Shown here piece by piece: positions 1-12,500 of a DNA stretch of 64,000 nt. Both the position numbers and the translations under genes were made by a program. Source of the stretch: Hibiscus mutabilis (lineage: Eukaryota > Streptophyta > Magnoliopsida > Malvales > Malvaceae). The stretch covers positions 20,809,786 to 20,873,785 of the forward strand of contig CM033724.1 of assembly GCA_019671005.1 (NCBI GenBank). Reading direction: 5' to 3'. Position 1 is the first letter of the stretch; the number at the start of each line of letters is the position of its first letter. The notes beneath the pieces were generated by a model. That model saw nothing but the letters and a program-made list of their open reading frames with translations. It ran no database searches and was not told where the DNA came from.

Positions 1-891
1 GTATTGTACGGCCAAGAAACAGTCGACGTGTGCGATGCACATGCGGAAGACGAATGGCCATTTGGAAGACAAAAGTAATTTTACCATGGGGAAGACCCTT
101 TTTGTAATTAATTTTAGGGCGTAGGGACTAATAATGTGATTTACCCATTTCAAAACTGATTTAATTAAAGATTGGTGACTAAATTGAAAACCGATTTAAG
201 CTTACGGGGACCTCTAGAAGAATTAACCCATGCGAAAGGACTACAAAAAAAATTACCAATTTTTTAAAAACATGCTGATCCTCCCTAGGTTAGGTCATCG
301 CGCCAGATCGTGCATGAAACGACATCGTTTTAGGCTGAACTCGGACGCCCAAAAATGACGTCATTTTAGTTAGCCTATATATTTGTTTTTAACCCCAAAA
401 TACACTTTATTCAGTTTATAAAAATAAAATACCCCCCAAAAGCTCTGTAATCGATCTTGGCCAGCCTAGTGTCGGTAGGCAGGCTGCCGCGAGCCTTCAC
501 AATCTGGCGGCAGAGCACCACCATCACCGGCGGCCGACACTACTCAAAATCATCCCAAGGTACATTTTTTACTCCTGAGCTTATATTTTAGGTTAGTTTC
601 CTTAAAATCCTTTCAATATTCGTAGATCTGAAATTAACCGAATACCATTGTATATATTTTTTAATTAAAAGAATGGTTTTACCTTTCTTTTTTTGCTTGA
701 TCGAATCTCTAGACTGAGTGTGGCTCAAAAAGAAACTCTACCTTTTTATGTTTCAAACTATTTTTGTTTTTTTTATTTTTATCCCTAAAAAAATTTACAT
801 GGATCTCTTAGGTATTTTATACCCGAAAAGGTAGCACTAGTTGCTTACCTTTTCCATTAATATTGATATTACATTTCTAAAAAAATTTAAT
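1..891. other. Repeat-derived spacer, no gene seen
   Basis: No coding region is recognised. The first 80 bases resemble 3843-3915 in the same orientation: both run through GATGCACA, a GAAGAC/GAAAGAC step and GGCCATTTGG. The two are therefore diverged copies of one dispersed repeat, now separated by the LTR at 892-3743. The rest is AT-rich apart from a GC-rich patch near 460-540. This is probably old retroelement sequence, but the family is not identified. Confidence 0.4.
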
Positions 892-3743
892 TGTAACACC
901 CCCTTCCTGTATTTGTTACCAAACACGAGATGGTGATGTTACAAAACAAAGTTTAAACAATTATCCATTATCAAATACTTAAACTGGCAGCCTACACTAC
1001 TCTTAAACAAAAAATTTTATAAATTTTTACAGAGATCAAAAATTCATTCCGTAAAATTTTAATTAAACTAGATTCACTAATCTTTTTAACCATATAAATT
1101 AATAACTTAAATTCATTATACAAAAATTCACAAAAAATAATAAACTCACGACACAGTGTAAAATTTCAAGAAATCTTCTGCCCTGTTTTCCTGACCTTTC
1201 ATCGAATAAAATTCATATCTTTTTTATAGACCTCGAAATCAATTATCGTTTGTTTTAAAAGAATATAGACTCAATTCGTATTCATACATATAAGATTTAC
1301 CTTCTAATTTGATTTATAGAATTTATGGCATTTTTTCAAGCTTACTACCTAATGCAGATTTTTAAATACTGTTTTTATTTATTCCAATTGTAAGCTCATT
1401 AACTACTCATAAATCATTCCAACATACATGATAAACCATAATTTAGTTATAACATTACAAACCATAAGGTAATTAAAGTTTAAGTTATGCAAAGCTAGTA
1501 GGTTTATATTTATACATGCCACTAAACAAAGACATCATATAGGATGTCAAAATATTACTAAGATAACATGTAGTATGTCTTCGTTCTCAAGGTGATGCAA
1601 ACGTCACTGCTTACGAACTGAAACGATCAACCTACGTGTACATAGGCCAAACACACGCTAAGTACGAACTTAGTGAGGCATTATAAAGTTATCATAAAAT
1701 CAATAAGTAATTAACAAAAAAACATACTATAGACAATTCTTATTCAAGCCCATTTCAAATAAATATTGCTTTATAGTAAGATTGAATAACATTAAAAATC
1801 AATTTATAAAAGTTTTTTTTATATCATTAGCCCAAGAAATATGTGTAGATAGAGAAACTAAGTATACGAGATCGTGTACTCCCAGAGTACTAGCCATTTC
1901 CCCTATAGAGAAAAGCAAACATTACATTAAAATGCATTCCCAGAATGCTAGTCACTATGTGGCAAATGTAGCTACAATGCAGTCCCGGACTGCTAGTCTC
2001 TTATGGCATGCCACTATACTGTAACTCTCGTGATAATCTTGGGCAATAAAACAATATCATTACCTTTCAATATATCATTCTGTAGATGATAAACAACTCA
2101 TTATCAATAAGTCAAAATAATATAGCAGTTCATACTCCATTATACCATAAATCATTCTGTAACAATAGTCAATATATGATAATAAAATTATCATAAACAA
2201 AACATAATAAGGCAGTTCATACCCTATCATGTACAAAACTATCTCTTTTTTTCCTATGAAAATATTATATTTCCCATAAAAATTAGCATTACCAATTTGG
2301 TAAAATCGTATAGGTTGACATATCGCAAGTCTTCCTAAATACTTCTAAAACATATAAATGCACTCACCTTGTTGCTCGTACTAAATTTCACAAATTGTCA
2401 GAGTCTCAACCAAACCTCGATCCTTGAATTTTCCTTTTTTCTCAAATCAATCCCAACCTTTCTCGAACTCTACATTTACATTGATCATACGACAAAAAGA
2501 ATCGAATGTATACATTAGAATACATTGATCAATTCAGCAATTACTATAGGAAATTCATTAAAATTCTTCAAATGCCAATTCGAAACAACAATACATCAAG
2601 ATTTCATTTAAACCTCCACTTTTCACAATTTCCATATAAGTTCTCTATATTAGCAGAATTGCAGTATAGTCCTTAATGACTATTTCCATCCTCCAAATGA
2701 TATAATTAAGCATCAAAAATATCATTCTACTCATATCCATCACTAAAATAATTTTTACCATATTTCCCCCTAATTTCTTCAATTAACCAAATGGTCCCTA
2801 AACCATATTCCATGGAATTTTCATCACTTTAAGCATAAAAACAACACCACAACCTCATATCCAACTTGAATAAACCTTAAAACATGAAATTCCAACATGT
2901 CCTTCATCCATCCTAAACATCAATATCAACTTAGAAGCATGGAAACCATGAAAAACTTATTACCAAATGAAAGAGAATTTCATGGAGAACAAATCTTTAT
3001 TTCACGTCTTAATTCAAAAATCAACCAAATGAAGCCTAAAAATTAAAATGAAATTTTCCTTACCTTGCTTGGAGAACTCACTGCAAAGTGGAAAATTTGA
3101 GAGAAATTCTAAATTTTTCTTTCTTTAATTCCATGCCAAATGGCAATATATAATTCTTATTTTAATAAAAAAAATCTCCTTAATAGTAAAATGACTATTT
3201 TACCCCTTAATTATAACCAATGACATGTTGACACATGTGCTTCTCATTTTTCCATAAGTATAGATTTTTATAAGATGTATGCAAAATGACCATTTTGCCC
3301 TTAATGAATCAACATATCTTCAAAAATGCCATTCATGCACTACACAAAATACTGTATTCAATCGAATCTAAATCAAACAAAAATGATTCAGAACCACAGT
3401 GTCATATTCCTCGAGTCTTCCTAAAACTTCCATAAAATTTCCATAATATTCTGAATTCAAATAATCATCCGAACTAAATATCAAAACTTATCTTTTTTAT
3501 AGCTTTTCACACAAATCTCGTACCAAAAATCTGATTCCCACCAAAATTCTTATACCGGGATAAATTATTCATTTATGGAGTATAAAACAATATATGGGAA
3601 AATTACATGTTGGTCCCTAAACTTTTCTCAGGTTTTCACTTTAGTCACCAAACTTTAAAAATTTACGTTTTAGTCACTGAACTAAAACAACCAACTTTGA
3701 ATTCTTTACGTTCTGATCACTAAATAAATATTGAGGTATTACA
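892..3743 (+). mobile_element. Probable solo LTR of a gypsy-type retrotransposon
   Basis: The segment opens with TGTAACACCCCC and closes with GGTATTACA, so it has TG..CA ends with the short inverted TGTAA/TTACA repeat usual for LTRs. TTTAAT lies directly before it (886-891) and directly after it (3744-3749), as expected of a target-site duplication. No gag, protease, RT or integrase similarity is visible inside. The simplest reading is a solo LTR left by recombination between two LTRs. At 2.85 kb it is long, but large-LTR gypsy families of this size are known in plants. The orientation is inferred from the TGTAACACCCC start. Confidence 0.6.
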
Positions 3744-4200
3744 TTTAATAATTTTCTCTCTTGCTTTTTAGGTTCGAAGTGACCTTGGGCGGTGGAGCAT
3801 AGTGGCAAGTGGCTGGGGTGTGCGCGTGGTGATTCGCGTGCATTGCACGACCAAGGAACGCCCGGTGCGTGTGATGCACACACGAAAGACGGGTGGCCAT
3901 TTGGGCGACGACGGCTGAGTGATTTTAGGGTTAGGGTTAGATTTATTTTTTGTAAACGGGTCGGGTTGTAATAAATGGGCTTGGCCGGATTTGTGTATTG
4001 TATTTGGATATGGATTTATCAGATTTGGTTATGTAAATGGGTCTGGGTATTTAATAATGGTTTTATTGGGTTTGATTATGTAAATGGGTTTGGGTATTTA
4101 ATAATGGGTCTGGTTTGTAATTTGGGTTGGTTGATAATAAAATATTGGGTATTAATAATAATATTTTAATTAGACTTGATTGGGTCTGACTCGGACCAAA
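3744..4200. other. Repeat-derived spacer with short telomere-like run
   Basis: 3843-3915 is the second copy of the repeat found at 1-80. A short TTTAGGGTTAGGGTTAG run follows near 3932. A GGGT-rich stretch with a local tandem duplication covers 3975-4160. Small open frames here are low-complexity and give no protein family signal. Confidence 0.4.
4031..4124. repeat. 47-bp tandem duplication
   Basis: Two adjacent copies of a 47-bp unit, each beginning ATGTAAATGGGT (4031 and 4078) and running through GGGTATTTAATAATGG. The copies differ at few positions, so the duplication looks recent. It has no coding role. Confidence 0.7.
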
Positions 4201-4204
4201 ATGG

Positions 4205-4312
4205 GTTATAACAAATAGGTTGGTGCAGTGGTAATGTCTTGGGTTTTTTATCCAGGACATCTTAGGTTCAACCCACGCCAAGCACACTCTTATCTTTTTA
4301 TATTTTTTTTAA
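4205..4312 (+). mobile_element. Candidate tRNA-derived SINE with Pol III A and B boxes
   Basis: TGGTGCAGTGG at 4221-4231 fits the A-box consensus TRGYNNARNGG at every position. GGTTCAACCCA at 4265-4275 fits the B-box GGTTCRANNCC except at the last base. The boxes are 33 bases apart, within the usual range for tRNA-like internal promoters. A T-rich tail follows (CTTATCTTTTTATATTTTTTTT). The sequence does not fold into an obvious tRNA cloverleaf, so a SINE or decayed tRNA-like relic is more likely than a tRNA gene. The outer limits are approximate. Confidence 0.4.
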
Positions 4313-4850
4313 TCAAGTTGTAACATGTGTTGTCATCCGATTGATTGATTAATTTTATTAAATTAAATTAAAATTATGACCAAATTGATATAATATATAA
4401 TTATACAAATTTTCTTTAACTGCCACATCACCTTTCTGTTAGATTTTAAAGGCTGATGGTCAAAATAAGTCAGATTCAATAATTAGAGCAAGTAGTTTAC
4501 CCTTTATTTTATACTCTCTTTTTTTCCTGATTCGTCTACCTAAAATATATTTTTTGCTGATTCTATTTTATCTATTTATATATGTACTTCAAGCGGCCAA
4601 ACGTGAATTGCAATTACAGTTGCATAAGGAGTCCCAACAAGAATCGCCTTTTCGTTTGATGGATCGTTTCAATTCCTGATTTGGATTGTTCTCTTCTTGG
4701 GGCGTTAGGTAATTTTTCACTTATCCTTCTTTTTAATCTTTTCCAAGTTAAAGATTTGAGTATTGCGCCTGAAAATATTTCAGTTTCTGGTTCGATTCTT
4801 TTAATTTTGAAATATGGTTTTGTTTTTTCTTTTGTTCTTACATTTGATTT

Positions 4851-4854
4851 ATAT

Positions 4855-4888
<34 letters not shown>

Positions 4889-4899
4889 TTATATAAAGT
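4851..4899. repeat. (TA)n microsatellite
   Basis: Nearly pure TA dinucleotide run, interrupted by AAAT and ATTT steps, in the upstream region of the F-box/kelch pseudogene. Confidence 0.85.
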
Positions 4900-5497
4900 G
4901 GAATGGTTAAGTTTGGGAAAATTAACTGTATGATCACTGAAAATTTTATGATAATTGGTCGGGTTGATTGGGAATGGAGCTGGAAGTGTTATCTTATTTC
5001 TTTGTATTGATGGGCGATGTAAATTGTAGAAGAGAGGGTGTTTGTTTGTTCAATATTTCTGTCCATACTATCTGGTTAATCATGAGTTGGGCAAATTTTT
5101 TTTTTTTTGGATCAAGCTTTGAACATAATGGCAGAGAGGATTATCTGTAATTGGTTTTAGTGAATTCTTTAGTTCAATTCTATGTTAGTATATTTATATC
5201 TTGTTTCTTTTGTCTTTTGTGGGTGTGAACTTGGAAGATTGAGGGAATAGTTGAATCAAAATTCGTTTCGGTCTCTCGCCAAATGTCTAGGCCAAATTTT
5301 TGGAGAAGAAAGAGGGGGGAAAAGGTGTTAGGTTTTGGTTTATGTTAAGTTTGTGTCACCTGAAAGAATGGCCTCAAGATGTATTTTTGGGTCTAATAAT
5401 GCACATTGCATCTTGTATTTTTATTTGAATTCTTTCATCTGCAACATTTTCATTGATCAATGGAAGTACAATGGCGTTAACCTTGCAGCACGCGGAC

Positions 5498-6906
5498 ATG
5501 GGGGCTGTTTTGAGCTTGGCTGCGCCAAGGAGTTCAATAAATGATGGTAATGAGGTCTTACAAAGTGAAACCTGCAAGAAAAACAAGTTCTCATGCTTCA
5601 ATGAAGATAAGTCGAGATTGATTCCTTGTCTTCCCAATGAGCTATCTTTGCATATCCTTGCTCAGACTTCCTAGAATTCACTACTTCAATCTAAGGTTGG
5701 TTTCACAGAAGTGGAAAGCAACTCTAATGAGCCCTCAACTGTTTAATTTGAGAAGAGAACTTGGAATGACGGAAGAGTGGTTGTATGTGTTAACTAAAGT
5801 TGAAGAGGAAAAGCCTCTATGGTATGCTTTGGACCCTTTGTCAAGGAAATGGCAGAGGTTGCCATCAATTCCAAGTATCATCTTTGCAGGAGAGTCGAGT
5901 AAGAGTTTATGGAACATGGTTGGACCTAGTATCAAAATTATTGAATTTATAAAAGGCTAGCTCGGGCAGAAGTATGGATCGGATCACACAACGCTTTGTG
6001 GTTCTGGCATTGGTGCTGTTGATGGATGTCTTTATGTGCTAGGGGGATTATCTAGAGCTTGTACCGTGAGAAACGTCTGGCGATTCAATCCTATTCTTAA
6101 TGCCTGGAGTGAAATGACTCCCATGTCAATAGGTAGGGCCTACTGTAAGACTGGCATTTTAAATAACAAGTTATATGTTGTAGGAGGAGCTTGTCAAGGC
6201 CGAGGTGGATTAACTCCTCTTCAGTCTGCTGAAGTTTTCGATCCCCCCACTGGCACTTGGTCCGAAGTCCCAAGTATGCCATGCTCGAGAGCACATGAGC
6301 TACCCAATGCATTTTTTGCTGATGTGTTGAAGCCTATTGCAACTGGAATGACTTCATACATGGGTAGGTTATGCGTAGCCCAGAGTTTTGGCCCTTATCG
6401 TTGATGCTAGGGGTGAGATTTATGATCCTGAAACTAATTCTTGGGGTGATATGCCAAGTGGAATGGGAGAGGGCTGGCCTGCTAAACAAGCAGGTACAAA
6501 GTTGAGTGTCGTGCTTGGTGGTCAGTTATACGCTTGTGATGCTTCCGGCACGTTGGATAGGGGTAAAATAAAGGTGTACGATCAAAGCGAAGATGCATGG
6601 AAAGTTGTCATAGGAAATGTTCCCATTAATGAATTTTGTAATTTGGAATCTCCGTTTTTGCTTGCTGGATTTCATGGAAGGCTTCATGTTATCACGAATG
6701 ATGCCAAACGTGACATTGCTGTTCTTCAGGCTGAACCGCAGAATAGTTTCAGTCCTTTGCCATCGAGCTCAACTTCTTTTTCAGATGGTTCCTTTGACCA
6801 AGCACCTGATTCGCTGGACGAGTCGAAAACGGTTAACTGGAAGGTTATTGCCGCCCGAGATCTCGGCTCTGCTGAACTTGTCAGTTGTCTGGTTCTTGAC
6901 ATATAG
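5498..6906 (+). pseudogene. F-box/kelch-repeat protein, At1g22040-like, broken
   Basis: Family role: adaptor of an SCF ubiquitin ligase, where the F-box binds SKP1 and the kelch propeller recruits the target. The start ATG at 5498 opens MGAVLSLAAP. An F-box follows at about residues 45-90 (LIPCLPNELSLHILA, then RLPRIHYFNLRLVSQKW), then kelch motifs (CLYVLGGLSR, KLYVVGG, AEVFDPPTGTWSEVPSMP, EIYDPETNSW). The C-terminus reads SAELVSCLVLDI before TAG at 6904-6906. There are three lesions: an extra base near 5663 inside the F-box (frame 2 to frame 3), a TAG at 5958-5960 where related proteins have Trp, and a small deletion with frame change near 6384-6390. The span of 1,409 bases equals about 469 codons, essentially full length for this one-exon family. 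The lesions are either recent or assembly errors. Confidence 0.85.
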
Positions 6907-8398
6907 GTGCAATCCTAAGATATTTATTGCCTGGGCTGGAATCTGTAGACTGAGTTGAGGGAATCCTAAATTATAAATCTACCCCATCCGGAAGATCAGA
7001 TTCGGAGTTTGTAATTTGTTTGTGCTTCATTGTCGATAAGATGTTGGTGTATATTGAAGCAACAATCACTGTAAATTTCAATGCGAAGAAGATAGCATCC
7101 TAGCAAATTGAAGGAATATACGAATATCGTCTTCATCTTCATTATGAGCAGCAAGCGGTTTTATAAGTATTAGATTGTAGGGAAAGTGCACAAATAGTAA
7201 CTAAATTAAGTAAAATTGATTTTTTAGTTATTGAGGTTTTGAAAATTACAAAATGTTCACTAAATTTCTAGAATTGTTACAAAATAATTACTAAATTTTA
7301 TTAAAATTTTTCACTATTTTATAACATGTAGTAATTATTTTGTAATAGTTCGATAAATTTAATAATTATTTTATAATTTTTGAAACTTCAGAAATTAGAA
7401 GATTATTTTTACTTAATTTAATGATCATTTTTGTAATTTACTCTAGATTATATTACACCAACAACGTATAAAAAATTATTCAATAAATTATGATCTTGGA
7501 GTAGACAATCACACTTATAATGAACACGAAACATTTCGAAGTTTAAAGTGTACTGACCTCGAGTACTACCAACCATTCCTCATTAAAGCTTCTCAATCGC
7601 TTCTTTTGATCTAATATTCGAGCTTGAATAGTCCTCATATAAATATAAATAGGATATATATATATATATCAATTAAACGTATAATCGAATTAATTTATAA
7701 AGTTAGATGTGAGAAAATAGCTTATCGAGTTTGAATTTAATAAAACATGCTGTAAAATGGATTCAGGCCATTAAAAAATTCTCGGGTAGGGTTCTCCGAA
7801 AAAAGTCAATATTTAGGTTAACTCTTGTCAACAATCAACATAGTTGGTCATAGTCGTGGGGTGCTATCCAGTGCAATGTAGTATGAAGCATTTGCCTCAC
7901 TATTGTTGGAGCACGCCCACACGTAAGCGACGGAGCGTGCGACGGCTTTCGATAATCGAACGACTGAAGAATTTGTTGGTAGTCTCCATTTTTGACGACG
8001 AGCATTAGAACACGATTATCTTGTAAGACCCAAACTTTTTTCTTCACTCTTTGCAACAGCAGCTCTGACGACAATTGCGAGATTATCGACTGACTCATCT
8101 CAGTAAGAAGAATGCAATAGTGCTGAAGGTGTCAATCACGGACAATCAAATGATGGTGGATCAGATTAAAAGTTTAAAGAAGAAAAAGAGAAAAAAAATG
8201 AATCGGGGTTGAAAGTTTAGGGAATAAAATAGATAAAATCAGATCCAAGATCCTCAACTTTCAATTCTCTTACTATATGATCATTATTTTTTTAAATTAA
8301 TCTTCTCAGTTCCCATTCTTTAAAAACAAATCTTTAATATTAAAATACCCAAACCTATATTTAAGATCCGATTTATTAACCCAACATTTGGGTCGTTA
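6907..8398. other. AT-rich intergenic region
   Basis: 6907-7150 probably holds the 3' flank of the F-box/kelch gene. 7180-7445 is a run of diverged GTAACTAAATT and TTTAGTAATTATT phrases on both strands, probably an old foldback repeat. No gene is seen. The 87-codon minus-strand frame at 7835-8098 has no family signal. Confidence 0.4.
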
Positions 8399-8815
8399 TT
8401 AGGGGTGAGCATTCGATCGAGTCGAGTCAAAAAATTTTGAGTTATTCGAGTTGACGCGTCATATTTTACAACTCAAACTTTATTTAAATTTTTGTCAATT
8501 CGAGTCGAGTATATGAAATTCGAGTCGAGTTTGCGAGCTCCTATACAAATTTAATTCTAATTTTTTTTATCATGTTATAGTAGGTTTGATTCTAATTTAA
8601 ACGATTTTCCCTAATCGGATATATATCAAAAAAATTTGAGGGTCTCGATTCAAACTTAAAATTCAATCCAATAATTATTTAAAATTTTGAGTTATTCGAA
8701 TTTTCATTTTACAACTAAAACTTTATTTGAATTTTTTCGAGTCGAATTTTTTTACTTCAAGTTAAATTAAAAAATTCAGTTTTTCCGAATTGAGTCGGAT
8801 TTTGCTCACCCCTAA
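8399..8815. mobile_element. MITE-like element with TTAGGGGTGAGCA terminal repeats
   Basis: The left end TTAGGGGTGAGCA (8399-8411) is matched in reverse complement by TGCTCACCCCTAA at 8803-8815, a perfect 13-bp terminal inverted repeat. The similarity continues inward imperfectly: GAGTCGAGTC on the left against GACTCAATTCGG read from the right. The 417-bp interior has no coding capacity and is rich in TCGAGT and AAATTTT phrases. Size and structure suggest a non-autonomous DNA transposon. I could not identify a clear target-site duplication, so the superfamily is left open. Confidence 0.65.
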
Positions 8816-9769
8816 TCTTACGGTTCTAAAGTGTTTAACGATGTTGGAGTTATGGGAATTAAGAAGTAAATGGGGAAATCAACGTGAGGTGACTGTTTTA
8901 TGCTTGTGTTAGCTATTCGTTCTGTTCTTGGTGAGTTTAGTTAAGGAGTGCCGTCTGATGGAATAGATTATTGGTTACCGTGGTATAAAATATTAATATC
9001 AGTAAACTTTTCTTTGAAAAAAATATGATAGATATAGAACAATCCCACAAAATAAAAAAAATAGAGAGAGAAAAAGCTCATGAGAAAAATAGAGGAGGGG
9101 AAGAAACCAACGTAACATTTCACATCAACATTTTTAATGCGGTTAACGAGAGTGACCGTAATAAAAATATTTTAAAGATTTAATATTTATATCGTAAATT
9201 TTAAAAGTTTGATGATTAAAATGAAAACACCTTAAAATTTTAGTGATTATTTAAGTTGTTTACCCTCAATTATAATTTGGAGCAATAAATTATTCAGTTT
9301 ATTTTTAATATACTCGGTGGAATTGGTTGGTTTTCCAGTACTTAAAACCCCAAACTGATGTGGTTATTGAAGACAGCTCAAAAGAATCTGTCAACAAAAG
9401 ATATTGCCAAAGAAATTAAAAAAAAGTTGAATGAAACATCAAAGGTAGTTTTTTTTGTTTTGTTCAAAGGTAGTTTAGATTCTCCATTATGCAACTGATA
9501 CATATCTTAATGATAATCCTTTCATTCTTATACTATTATTAGTTTAAACTATAACCCAACTAGTGGTTCTATTGGAAAAGAAGATTATGCCTATCCTAAG
9601 ATATACGAATTCAAACAACTTTGTCAGTAAGATATGTGTCTTAGCAAAAGATTAAAAATAAGTATAAACATGTAGTACCTTATAATCACATTAAGACTAT
9701 TCAAAAAATAAATAAACTATAATCCTTGTGTTTTTTATGGGAATCCTTATGTTTCTGGATTTTAAACTA
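8816..9769. other. Intergenic, nothing recognised
   Basis: AT-rich sequence with purine runs near 9020-9100. No reading frame, RNA gene or structured repeat is supported. Confidence 0.4.
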
Positions 9770-10532
9770 GGCTTAAATGAAAAATAAGTGCTCAAACTAT
9801 ACTTATTTTGAACTTTAGGTACCTAAAGTATTTTTGCTAAAAATAAGTGCCTAAAGTTTACACCGTTACAATTTTAGGTACTTTAGGAGTCCGGTAGTTA
9901 ACTACCGTTAAAAAATCGTTAACCAATCAAAACATGACACGAGACATATTTATTTTTTTCAAAATTAAAAATTTAAAACAAATTTTTACCCAAAAATTTT
10001 ATATTTTTAGAAAATCCTAAAATTCTTCAATTTTTACAAAACAGACCCCAAAACCCTAAAATTTCAAAACTTGAACCCTCAAATCGCGCTTCTGCCACCG
10101 ATCGTCGCCCCTGAGCATACCGACATTCGACTAATACGTCGTTCGTCATTTTTGACGACGTCATGTTGGGGTAAATGACCAGCTAGGTTCGACGATCGAA
10201 GAGGTGTGTTCAGGGGCGACAACCGGCATTGGAAGCGACGTCGATTTGGGGGTTTGGGTTTTGGAAATTTTATGGATTTGGGGACTATTTTTTAAAAATT
10301 GAAAATTTTGAAATATTAAATAATTTTGGTTTTTTTGCAAAAAAATTAAAAAATTCAAACTATTGCCACATGTCAAGCATTGATTCGTTAACAGATTTTT
10401 TTAACGGTGGGCACCTAAAATTGTAACGGTATACATTTTAAGCACCTATTTTTATCAAAAAAAAAAAAATATTTTATGTACCTAAATTTCAAAAGAGGTA
10501 TAATTTAAGCACTTTATTTTTTATTTAAGCCC
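9770..10532. mobile_element. Foldback element with long inverted arms
   Basis: The left arm starts GGCTTAAATGAAAAATAAGTGC and the right arm, read in reverse complement from 10532, starts GGCTTAAATAAAAAATAAAG. Pairing continues through TTTAGGTACCTAAAGTATTTT on the left, and through CCGTTACAATTTTAGGT and CCGTTAAAAAA in both arms. Each arm is about 150-200 bp with mismatches and small indels. The centre (10080-10230) is GC-richer and contains CCCCTGAGCA and TTCAGGGGCGAC, which extend the fold. The small open frames inside are by-products of the repeat. No target duplication was recognised. Confidence 0.65.
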
Positions 10533-12500
10533 TTTTTTACAATAAAATATGCATGGATTCCATTAACCAAACCTGAAATAGAATTTCAAAAAGAATTCCC
10601 AAGAGAGTCACAAAGGGCAGGCAACAAAACCCTAGAGCAAGGGAACCACAGAGATCCATAAACATTAAATAAAATATTAACCAAACGGCCATGCAAAACA
10701 CAAGACATCCTCAGCATAAACTTGAGCAAAAGGAGAAAAAACCACCATTCTCAGCAGCCAGGAACTTTATGTGGCTTGCGATAGTTTCATCCGGAGGCAG
10801 GCTCCCTCTTTTATTAGGATAGAAGGTCTTATCATCAAAAGCTTCTTTCGTCTTGAACCCTTAGCTAAAATAGACCAAAACGACACATGGACACTGATAC
10901 AGGGGGCTGAGCCGATAAAAACCAGGAAGCAACGTAAACCCTAGAAAAGGAGCAAAGATCAAAACCACATAATCAACTAGACCAAATGTGACCTATGATC
11001 CCTGGGGAAGGAAAGGGATTCACCACCATCAATCGGGCCTTCCCTCTATGGAAGATGGTGGGTTGAAAGCAGATCATGGATGGTGCGGATGACTCGCCTT
11101 GGAGTCACCCGTAGTAAATGATGAACACGCATCTTCAACCAACTCACGTCTTATTGAACTTGGAAAGTCCATCAAAGAAATCACATCCCTCTTCCTTTTG
11201 TTATTCCATGAGATAACCCTAAAAAATATTAGAATAGTACCAGCCTCTAAAATTTTAAAACCATTACCCGACTCAGAAGAAGCCACATTTCCCTCCCTAC
11301 CAAAGTCAATTTGATCAATCTTCCGTACCTGACACGAATCTGCATCAACGGTTGTAATCTCCTTCCTATTCTTCGATTTTTAAAAGGAGATATCACCAAA
11401 ATCTAGCTGTTTGGGAGACATTATCCCTGAAAAGCTAGAAGTCCACTCTTTGTCGTGATAATTTCCAGTTTTCCATGCATTTCTTTCTTACGCACCATAC
11501 ATAGTTGGATCCTTCGGTAAACGACACCTACAAATACTATTATCAGAATGAAAAGACGTTTTTCTGTTGAGACCGAACTTTCTTCCTTTCTGCACTCGGC
11601 AGAAAGCTTATTCCCACCAGGTTCAATGGCTACCAAGACTTTTAGCTCAATTTTCCTTTTCTACTTTTCGTCGTTAATTGTTTTCCATGTGGGTGAAGCT
11701 CCTCTGAAAACACAACTATCCTTCAAAACATTCTTCTAATGCTTCACCATATCCACAACCCTTAAAAAGAATCTATCCTTTCACTGAAGTTTTGATACAT
11801 AGAGCCTTTCCAGTAATCCATATACTTGCCAGTGAGAGAGAAACTCATGCCTGCAACCAAATTCTAAAACATTGACCATCCCAAAGATCCAGTTGTTCAC
11901 AGACAACAGATAAGCCCACCTCCCCGCATGGGTATCTATCTCATGGGGCTTGAAGTCATCGCAGCATATCTCGCCTAAACCCCCATTGTCGAAGGGCCGA
12001 TAGAACCCTTCAGGAAAGAGATTCGCCCTCAGCCCCACGAAACGAAGGAGAGGGATCTTCCTTCAGAAAATCCTAAAATAATACTTAGGCAAAAATTCAA
12101 AATACACCTGAAAATGGTAAAAACTCAAAGAACCATAGAGACTCGTACGACACCAAGGCTCATGAAAGTTGGACCTCCACCCCACAGCCTCACTCTGCCA
12201 CCCATTTCCTTCAGCCCCACCAAATATTCGAGAAGACCGACGCATCCTCTCAGAAGGGGAAATCCACACCACCAAGACCACCAACGAGCAAGACTTCACC
12301 GAAATTTGAGTACCAGGAAGAAAAAAAATTGGAATCGAGATTTTCAAGGGAAAAGAACCATGTTTTATGCGGTGGTTTTTTATTTTAAGGGAAAACCGGA
12401 GAGAGAGAAGGGAGAGAAGAAAACCTATTTTCTATTTAAGCCTTTCTTGTTGACGGATTTTTTTTTTCATTTAAGCCTTTAACTATTGTGGGATCTTCTA
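10533..12500. other. Unrecognised sequence, no supported gene
   Basis: The base composition is more even than in the surrounding spacer. Several minus-strand frames of 70-94 codons lie in succession (12347-12063, 12038-11781, 11636-11421, 11286-11074), in different frames and separated by stops, which suggests the relic of one longer minus-strand coding sequence. I could not assign a family. A decayed non-LTR retroelement ORF1 is only a guess. Confidence 0.3.

Noticed and set aside
4205..4312. A functional tRNA gene
   Set aside because: A and B boxes are present but acceptor, D and anticodon stems cannot be drawn convincingly and the B box has a mismatch.
7835..8098. An 87-codon minus-strand protein gene
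   Set aside because: No family motif, no plausible splice partners, and composition like the surrounding spacer.
10161..10426. Two overlapping open frames in opposite directions
   Set aside because: They lie inside the foldback element and reflect its A/T-rich inverted arms.
11781..12347. A split gene on the minus strand
   Set aside because: Frames are consecutive but no convincing splice sites or family match were found; reported only as an unrecognised relic.
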